Shown: positions 5,423-10,810 of the stretch, piece after piece
Layout: the number at the start of each line of letters is the position of its first letter
Numbering within the stretch: position 1 is the first letter of the stretch
Source of the DNA: Akkermansiaceae bacterium UBA4145
GTDB taxonomy: Bacteria; Verrucomicrobiota; Verrucomicrobiia; Verrucomicrobiales; Akkermansiaceae
Direction: 5' to 3'
Length of the DNA stretch: 10,810 nt
Assembly: GCA_002380675.1 (NCBI GenBank)
Contig: DFWB01000139.1
Span: 1-10,810 of the forward strand
The notes under the pieces: generated by a model
The model's input: only the letters and a program-made list of their open reading frames with translations
What the model was told of the DNA's origin: nothing
Database searches by the model: none
Program-made: the position numbers and the translations under genes

Positions 5423-7900
5423 TTAGTTCAGGAGGAGAGCGATGTCGCTGGCGAGAACGGTGATGGATATCTGGGTCCATGCCGCGACTTCCGCGGGTTC
5501 GAGGTCTGGGTTGCGGGCAATCTCTCCGGTCGAAAGAAGGGCAAGGGCGTCATCCTCAGAGGATCGGTAGCGGCGGAGCATCTGTTCAAGCAAGTGGTCG
5601 CATGCTTTTCTCTCGGCGTCACGTGGTGGTCGGCTTGCTACCAGGGTAAAAAGAAGATCCATTCTGGAGTCATCGTCGGTGGCTTCGGTGACAAGGCGTT
5701 CTGCAAGTTTCCGGGCCATTTCCACGCGCTGGGTCTCGTTGAGCAGTCCGAGTGATTGCAGAGAGGTGTTAGTGCGGGAGCGGCGGACACAACTCGATTC
5801 GCGATCAGGTGCGTCAAAAAGGGTCATCATCGGGTGAGGGCTGGTTCTTTTCCAGTAAACGTAGAGACTGCGACGGTATGCCTTGCTGCCCTTATCTGCG
5901 ACATAGTTCTTGGTGTTGCTGCCTGGGTGCATGAGGGCCTTCCAAAGACCCGCTGGCTGGTAAGGCTTCACTCCCTCGCCTCCCATGTGATCGTCCAGAA
6001 GTCCACTAGACCATAGCGACATGTCCCGGATGACTTCTGCGTCGAGGCGATAGCTTGGGCCCCTCGCATACCAGAGGTTCTCCGGGTCTTCGGGTAGATC
6101 AGCTCTCTGATTGGATTGCTGCATGAAGGTCTGGCTGGTCAGCATCAATCGGAGGATGTGACGAAGATCCCAGCCGGACTCCTGCAGTTCCAAAGCGAGC
6201 CAGTCCAGGAGTTCAGGATGTGTTGGCTGCTTGCCCTGCAGACCAAAGTCCTCGGGGGAACGCACGATGGCGTCGCCATAGACTCTCTGCCAGATTCTGT
6301 TAACGAGAACCCGCGCGACGAGTGGGTTCTCGGGGGAGACGAGCCATTGCGCAAGTCCGAGACGATTGCGGGGCGCATCCGCAGGGAGACTGCCCATGAC
6401 GGAGGGAATTCCGGGCTTCACCGGGTCACCAATTGGTTGGTTGTATTCCCCTCTTACGAGAACCTTGGTAGGTCTGGGTTTGCCAAGTTCCTGTGCCACC
6501 AAGGTTGAGGTGAAACGCTTTTCGGATTCCATGAAGAGGGTCTTCAGCTCTGTGGCTTTAGGATGGAGAGCGGACTCCTTGAACGGTCCCTTGGGATCGG
6601 CAACCCGATCTAATCGTTCTCTTCGGGAGAGCGCCTTCCATTGCGGTTTTGCGTTATCTGCAATGGGGATAGCTTTTAAGGCAGCCAGCTCTTTCAAAAG
6701 GGCGTCGTTTCGGGCGGTGAGATGTTCCCATTCGTTCCATGCGACTTGGTCTGCAGGGGCTTTCATGACCGGCCCATACTCGTATTTGTTCCCGTCCATC
6801 GGGGACTCCGATGTCGAGTTGAAGAAAGCAAGAAGTTGGTAATATTCAGTCTGAGTAATCGGATCGTATTTATGGGTATGACAGCGGGCACAGGACATGG
6901 TCATTCCCAGGAGAACAGTGCCAATGGTTTCGGTCCGGTCGAAATTGTTTTTGCACTGAAATTCTGCAGGGATGGCTCCGCCTTCAGCAGTCGAGGGATT
7001 CATGCGGACAAATCCTGTGGCTACCTTTTGCTCCAGAGTTGCTTCGGGAAGGAGATCGCCGGCAAGTTGCCAGATGATGAAGTCGTCAAGTGGGAGGTTC
7101 TTGTTGAAGGCACGAACCACCCAGTCACGATACGGGTAGATGCCCCGTTTGTTATCCAGATGGAGGCCATGGGTGTCACCATAACGCACTGCATCAAGCC
7201 AGTATCGAGCCTGATGTTCTCCATAGCGAGGGCTCTCCATCAGCGTTTCGAGATAGCGTGTGTATGCAGTAGTTGTCTCGTCGCTCAGGAAGCTCGCCAG
7301 GACAGCGGGGTCGGGAGGCAGACCAGTAAGGGTAAGGGCCGCTCTCCGCGCCAGCGTAGCTCGGTCGCTCATGCTGGCGAGGTCCGCTTTCTCTCCGAGC
7401 TTTTCAATCAGCTTGGCTTTGACGAAGCGGTCGATCGGATGCTCGGTTTTGGTATCTTCGGGAACCGTGCTCGGGTTCTTGCGCACAGGAGCCACAAAAG
7501 ACCAGTGCTTGGCATAGTTGCCGCCCTCCTTGGCCCATCGTGATAAAATTTCCCGTTCATCGGCGGTGAGCTGCTTGTCGGCCTCCTTCGGAGGCATCGG
7601 GTCGTCTCCGTCGTGGATCCGCAGAATGAGCTCGCTGTCTTCAGGGTTGTCCGGATCGATGGCTCGAAGTCCATCGCGGTCTTCGGTGGCGCCTTGGTAG
7701 GAATCAAGACGGAGATCCTCCTCCTTTTTTGTATCCGGTCCGTGACAGACAAAGCATTTGTTAGAGAGAATGGGAAGAACCTCACGGGCGAAGTCCACCT
7801 CCTTGGCTTCGGATTGCTGGGGGCTGCCCAGCATGAGGGCTAGGAATGCAAATGTACCCCGGGCGAGGCATCGTTGCGCTGCCAGTGTCTGAGATCTCAT
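5423..7900 (-). CDS. PSCyt1/DUF1549/DUF1553 (PSD1) family secreted cytochrome-type protein
   Basis: The 825-residue product has the standard three-part layout of this Planctomycetota-Verrucomicrobiota family. An N-terminal signal peptide (about 1-32, with a hydrophobic core at 16-24) is followed by a PSCyt1 domain with C49-F-V-C52-H53 and the C-H-G-P-D and M-P-P motifs (M102-P103-P104). DUF1549 (about 153-365) contains L-T-G-L-P-P (191-196), W-L-D-A-V-R-Y-G-D (234-242) and a second heme motif C337-A-R-C340-H341 followed by H-K-Y-D-P-I. DUF1553 (about 510-770) contains N-R-L-G-L-A-Q-W-L (512-520), V-N-R-I-W (533-537) and R-R-S-L-Y-V-Y-W-K-R (676-685). It should be exported and bind c-type heme; its reaction is not established. 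A lectin-like domain seen in some relatives is absent. It is first in a minus-strand operon with the DUF1501 gene 29 bp downstream. The ATG at 7900 gives the signal peptide directly and has no Shine-Dalgarno sequence. Confidence 0.97.
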   Translation of the reverse strand: MRSQTLAAQRCLARGTFAFLALMLGSPQQSEAKEVDFAREVLPILSNKCFVCHGPDTKKEEDLRLDSYQGATEDRDGLRAIDPDNPEDSELILRIHDGDDPMPPKEADKQLTADEREILSRWAKEGGNYAKHWSFVAPVRKNPSTVPEDTKTEHPIDRFVKAKLIEKLGEKADLASMSDRATLARRAALTLTGLPPDPAVLASFLSDETTTAYTRYLETLMESPRYGEHQARYWLDAVRYGDTHGLHLDNKRGIYPYRDWVVRAFNKNLPLDDFIIWQLAGDLLPEATLEQKVATGFVRMNPSTAEGGAIPAEFQCKNNFDRTETIGTVLLGMTMSCARCHTHKYDPITQTEYYQLLAFFNSTSESPMDGNKYEYGPVMKAPADQVAWNEWEHLTARNDALLKELAALKAIPIADNAKPQWKALSRRERLDRVADPKGPFKESALHPKATELKTLFMESEKRFTSTLVAQELGKPRPTKVLVRGEYNQPIGDPVKPGIPSVMGSLPADAPRNRLGLAQWLVSPENPLVARVLVNRIWQRVYGDAIVRSPEDFGLQGKQPTHPELLDWLALELQESGWDLRHILRLMLTSQTFMQQSNQRADLPEDPENLWYARGPSYRLDAEVIRDMSLWSSGLLDDHMGGEGVKPYQPAGLWKALMHPGSNTKNYVADKGSKAYRRSLYVYWKRTSPHPMMTLFDAPDRESSCVRRSRTNTSLQSLGLLNETQRVEMARKLAERLVTEATDDDSRMDLLFTLVASRPPRDAERKACDHLLEQMLRRYRSSEDDALALLSTGEIARNPDLEPAEVAAWTQISITVLASDIALLLN

Positions 7901-8245
7901 GACGGGTTTTCAGGACCAATGGTTTAAGTCCTAACACTTGTTAAACAATCCTCCTGCCAGCTCAACCCGAATTTTCATCTCATGGGATGGAGAACTCTGT
8001 AATATATGAGCGAGAAGGGGGTGTTGGGCACAAAACTGATGATTCATTGATCCGCTCCCGGCGAAGTGGCAAGACTTTGAGAACGGGGCGTGACTCTGCG
8101 CTGCCCATTCTCCGGGGCTGGGGCGATGTGGTGATTAGTCCATCTGCATCTTTCGGCCTTTACTTGGGGGGTAACACGGCAAAAATGCCACTCGGAACAG
8201 ATTGCAGCTACTCGCTTGCAAACCCCATACAAACCCCCGCCCTCA
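7901..8245. other. Divergent intergenic region, promoters expected for both sides
   Basis: This 345-bp stretch separates two divergently transcribed genes and holds no convincing gene; the plus-strand frame open at 7987-8424 overlaps the secreted-protein gene in another frame and resembles nothing I know. For the minus-strand operon a TATATT match to the -10 consensus lies at 8006-8001 without a good -35. For the plus-strand gene a weak pair is TTGCAG at 8202-8207 and CATACA at 8226-8231, spaced 18 bp, with only partial consensus match and very close to the start codon. The AT-richer part at 7920-7950 contains a short palindrome listed separately. No riboswitch or small RNA is recognisable. 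Confidence 0.5.
7922..7948. promoter_or_regulatory. Nested small inverted repeats, possible operator upstream of the PSD1/DUF1501 operon
   Basis: TTGTT-A-AACAA at 7938-7948 is an 11-bp palindrome with one central base. GTTTAA at 7922-7927 is the exact complement of TTAAAC at 7941-7946, so two alternative pairings share the same right arm. The site lies 22-48 bp before the operon's start codon on its 5' side, where a promoter or operator would be expected. Short AT-rich palindromes arise by chance, so this is only a candidate. Confidence 0.2.
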
Positions 8246-10810
8246 ATGAATCTTCGCTCCTTTTTCGCCTTTCCGCTTTTAGGCATCCTCTTGTCACTCC
8301 AGCTCGTCCGTGGGGAGCAGGTGGTGATTCGGGAAATCATGTATCATCCGCAGATGGTCCCGGAGGGAGAGACTCCGCTCCCGGAGTTTATCGAGATCGA
8401 AAATCTCACTTCAAGCGTCTTTGATATTGCAGGGTGGAAGATCACAGGCGGGGTTGATTACACCTTTCCGGATTTTTCTGCTGCGGCTCCTAACGATTCA
8501 TTTCTTGTTGGGCGACGCAAGATCGTGGTGTGCCAAGGGGATCCTGCTGCATTCAGGGCAGCTTATGGGGTGTCTAATGCGATTCAGGTGTTCGGCCCAT
8601 GGACCGGGTCTCTCGATAATGCCGGCGATCGGGTCACATTGCGGGACAAGAACGGTGTTGTGATGACCTCGGTAAGGTACGACGACACCCACCCGTGGCC
8701 GGTTGCGCCCGATGGAGCTGGGCACAGTCTCGTATTAACTGAGTCAGAGCGGAGGATCGATGACTACCGGAGCTGGGGAGCAAGTTCCAGGGTAGGAGGG
8801 TTTCCTGGTAATTCCGACAGTGCGGTAGTGTCTGCTCTCGTGATCAATGAGCTTCATTTTGACTCGGATGGGGATGTTGACTGGATAGAGGTTTACAACA
8901 CGTCGAATATCGTCCAGACCCTCGATGGGTATTTTCTGAGCGGAGCGCGGGGGTTTGGTGACAGAACCGAGATATCGGGGTCGGTGCCACCCAATGGGTT
9001 TCTTTCCTTTGATGTAGGATTTTCTGATAACGGTGTCGCGTTCCTCGTGGACGGCAACAATGTGGTCCGGAGTGCGGTGGGATACGACCGGAAGAGCCTT
9101 CGTGATCATGTCGCAGCCTTTCCCGATGGCTCTACGGATTTCTACTCCTCTGCCCAAGGTAGCAGGCAGGCGTCGAACAATCCTGACCGCGAAACCGGAG
9201 TGGTGATCAATGAGCTTATGGTTGAGCCTCCTTCCGGGCATCGGGATGGAGAGTTCATCGAGCTCTACAACAAAGGGAACACGATTGTGGATATGAGTGG
9301 TTGGCGAGTCGTGGATGGTGTGGATTTTCGCTTCCCCGCGGGGTCGACGATTGCTCCCGGTGAGTATGTGGTTATCGCTGCAAACGAGCGCCTCACAGCA
9401 GCTGCCTTTCCCGATGCCCGGATCATAGGGCAATATAGCGACAGCTTGAGCAACAATAACGAACTGCTCCGGATCGAGGATGCATGGGGGAACATGGTCG
9501 ATGAAGTCCACTATCATACGGGTGGAGACTGGCCGGAAAAGGCCGGGGGCCTTGGTAGTTCACTCGAATTGCGGCATCCGACGATGGATAACTCAGTGCC
9601 TACGGCCTGGAGAGATTCTGATGAGTCAGAAAAAGGAGAATGGACGACATTCTCCATAACGGACAGCTATGACCGCCTGCGGACTATGGGAGGAGAAAGT
9701 AGCTACGAAGAGTTGCACATGCATGGCGTTGGGGACTGCGAGATTGCCATGCGGAACATGAATTTCGCATTGAGCCAGGGTGGACCCAACCTGCTTCCCG
9801 GGCGGGGGCAGAGGGTTAGCACGAACGGGCAGGGTTCTTCCGGTTGGTTGTGTCAGGGGACACACCACCTGAGTTACATGCAGGGACGCGATTTCCATCT
9901 CGTTTCCACAGGTCATGGGGATATCAAGGCCAACAGAGTGGAAATCGATGTGACCGGTATGAATCGCTCAGATAATCTGACCTTTGACTGCGAGGCTCGC
10001 TGGGTCTACGGCAAGCCTACCGTTATTGTGCATACGTGGGATCGCTCCTTCGGAGGGGTTCTAAGGTTGCCAGTGCCGCGAAATCTCGGAAGTGCGGGGT
10101 CCGGCAACTCTGCCCTGATCCCCTCAGCGGCTCCGGCATTGAGTGGGCTGATACATAATCCGGCTGTGCCGCGGGGTAACCCTGTACAAGTGACCGTCAA
10201 GGTCACTTCATCGGATGCTCCAACAGTGAATCTAAGACATCGGCTCCACAGCGCTAATCCTGACACGGCGTGGGATACGACTCGAATGGTCGATGACGGA
10301 TCTAATGGAGATAACATAGCAGATGATGGGATCTACACTGCGACTCTCTCTGAATACACCTCTGACGGGGTCATCGCCCAGTTCTACGTCGAGGCAGAAA
10401 GCGCAGGTGGAGAAGTGACCGTTATGCCAAGTCCCGCTCCTGAACGTCCCGCGATGTTCATCGTGGACACGACTGCAGTGCCCCGGGATCTGAGAAGCCA
10501 GCGCTTCGTCATCTCAGCCCGAACTGTGCAAGCCTTGGGTAATGCTGGCCAAGGTTCGGCCTTTAATTATGCCTTTCCCCGGCTTTCGAACCAGTTTTTC
10601 AACGCTACTTTCATAGGCAACGAACGGCATGTCATTTACAATGCTGAATTCCGTAAGGCGGGTAGTCCATGGCAGCGAAGCGATAGCTTCAGCACGTCTC
10701 AGGGTAAGACCCTCAAGTGGAAAAGTCCGCGTGATAAGCGCTATCGTGGATGGGCTCGCCGGACGATTGATGACGACCCGGCGGTAGGAAGGTCCCACAA
10801 CAACAGGCTG
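8246..10810 (+). CDS. Secreted multi-lamin-tail-domain protein with probable CotH-like domain (partial, runs off window)
   Basis: The frame is open for 855 codons to the window end. Residues 1-23 form a signal peptide (hydrophobic 6-20). Three lamin-tail (LTD) domains follow, each opening with an I-N-E-L/I-R-E-I type strand and an E-F-I-E-I/D-W-I-E-V/E-F-I-E-L block: about 25-190, 196-312 and 318-450. Residues about 465-620 look like a beta-rich jelly-roll domain ending in V-P-R-N-L-G-S-A-G-S-G-N-S. Residues about 630-740 are Ig-like with D-D-G-S-N-G-D (683-689) and D-D-G-I-Y-T (693-698). From about 745 a region ending in F-R-K-A-G-S-P-W (802-809) resembles the beginning of the CotH kinase-like domain of similar Verrucomicrobiota/Planctomycetota proteins, with the rest beyond the window. 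LTD domains are thought to act in adhesion or binding; the role here is unknown. ATG 8246 is chosen because it gives the signal peptide directly; no Shine-Dalgarno sequence precedes it. It is divergent from the PSD1/DUF1501 operon. Confidence 0.9.
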   Translation, partial: MNLRSFFAFPLLGILLSLQLVRGEQVVIREIMYHPQMVPEGETPLPEFIEIENLTSSVFDIAGWKITGGVDYTFPDFSAAAPNDSFLVGRRKIVVCQGDPAAFRAAYGVSNAIQVFGPWTGSLDNAGDRVTLRDKNGVVMTSVRYDDTHPWPVAPDGAGHSLVLTESERRIDDYRSWGASSRVGGFPGNSDSAVVSALVINELHFDSDGDVDWIEVYNTSNIVQTLDGYFLSGARGFGDRTEISGSVPPNGFLSFDVGFSDNGVAFLVDGNNVVRSAVGYDRKSLRDHVAAFPDGSTDFYSSAQGSRQASNNPDRETGVVINELMVEPPSGHRDGEFIELYNKGNTIVDMSGWRVVDGVDFRFPAGSTIAPGEYVVIAANERLTAAAFPDARIIGQYSDSLSNNNELLRIEDAWGNMVDEVHYHTGGDWPEKAGGLGSSLELRHPTMDNSVPTAWRDSDESEKGEWTTFSITDSYDRLRTMGGESSYEELHMHGVGDCEIAMRNMNFALSQGGPNLLPGRGQRVSTNGQGSSGWLCQGTHHLSYMQGRDFHLVSTGHGDIKANRVEIDVTGMNRSDNLTFDCEARWVYGKPTVIVHTWDRSFGGVLRLPVPRNLGSAGSGNSALIPSAAPALSGLIHNPAVPRGNPVQVTVKVTSSDAPTVNLRHRLHSANPDTAWDTTRMVDDGSNGDNIADDGIYTATLSEYTSDGVIAQFYVEAESAGGEVTVMPSPAPERPAMFIVDTTAVPRDLRSQRFVISARTVQALGNAGQGSAFNYAFPRLSNQFFNATFIGNERHVIYNAEFRKAGSPWQRSDSFSTSQGKTLKWKSPRDKRYRGWARRTIDDDPAVGRSHNNRL

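Noticed and set aside
5394..5480. Longer DUF1501 start at 5480
   Set aside because: It would overlap the upstream coding region by 58 bp and place an arginine- and proline-rich leader before the Tat motif; starts at 5393 or 5384 give a normal signal peptide.
6722..7543. 273-codon plus-strand frame opposite the PSCyt1/DUF1553 gene
   Set aside because: Entirely inside a confidently identified gene on the other strand, with no domain or plausible start region.
7987..8424. 145-codon plus-strand frame in the divergent intergenic region
   Set aside because: It extends into the start of the LTD gene in a different frame, its product is low in hydrophobic structure and shows no motif, and no supporting signal precedes it.
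8744..9517. 257-codon minus-strand frame opposite the LTD protein gene
   Set aside because: The plus-strand frame encodes clear LTD repeats and stays open for 855 codons; the minus frame shows no family resemblance.
1..10810. CRISPR array, tRNA, insertion sequence or prophage signals
   Set aside because: No regularly spaced repeats, cloverleaf pattern, transposase or integrase motif, or terminal inverted repeats were seen on either strand.

Overview
The window looks like chromosomal DNA from a member of the Planctomycetota-Verrucomicrobiota group, most likely a verrucomicrobium. The main reason is a PSCyt1/DUF1549/DUF1553 cytochrome-type protein directly followed by a Tat-exported DUF1501 protein, a pair largely confined to that superphylum. 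A very large secreted lamin-tail/CotH-type protein and a b6-type cytochrome b fused to c-type heme domains also fit. Base composition is moderately GC-rich and even. I saw no tRNA, rRNA, CRISPR array, insertion sequence or phage gene.

Left part (1-2847, plus strand): the window opens in the last codons of an upstream gene, possibly a Rieske protein. A 685-residue cytochrome b follows, carrying cytochrome b6-like and subunit IV-like parts, an unusual insert with two hydrophobic helices, and two C-terminal CxxCH cytochrome c domains. This looks like the quinol-oxidising core of a bc-type complex III with its electron-accepting cytochrome fused on. A DUF502 two-helix membrane protein lies 65 bp downstream and may be cotranscribed.

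Middle (2848-7900): a short convergent gap with two hairpins separates that cluster from a minus-strand operon. In transcription order it contains a secreted diheme PSCyt1/DUF1549/DUF1553 protein (5423-7900), a DUF1501 alkaline-phosphatase-superfamily protein with a twin-arginine signal (3888-5393), and a 301-residue cytoplasmic protein of unknown function (2971-3876). The gaps are 29 and 11 bp, so the three are probably made together. The biochemical role of the first two families is not established, and the third gene is the least understood item here.

Right part (7901-10810): a 345-bp divergent intergenic region should hold promoters for both sides. It is followed by a plus-strand gene that runs off the window. 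Its 855 visible codons encode a signal peptide, three lamin-tail domains, a beta-rich domain, an Ig-like domain and what looks like the start of a CotH-like domain.

None of the annotated starts is preceded by a convincing Shine-Dalgarno sequence. The observations most worth following are the helical insert in cytochrome b, the tandem cytochrome c duplication, and the 301-residue protein with a DxD motif in the exported-protein operon.
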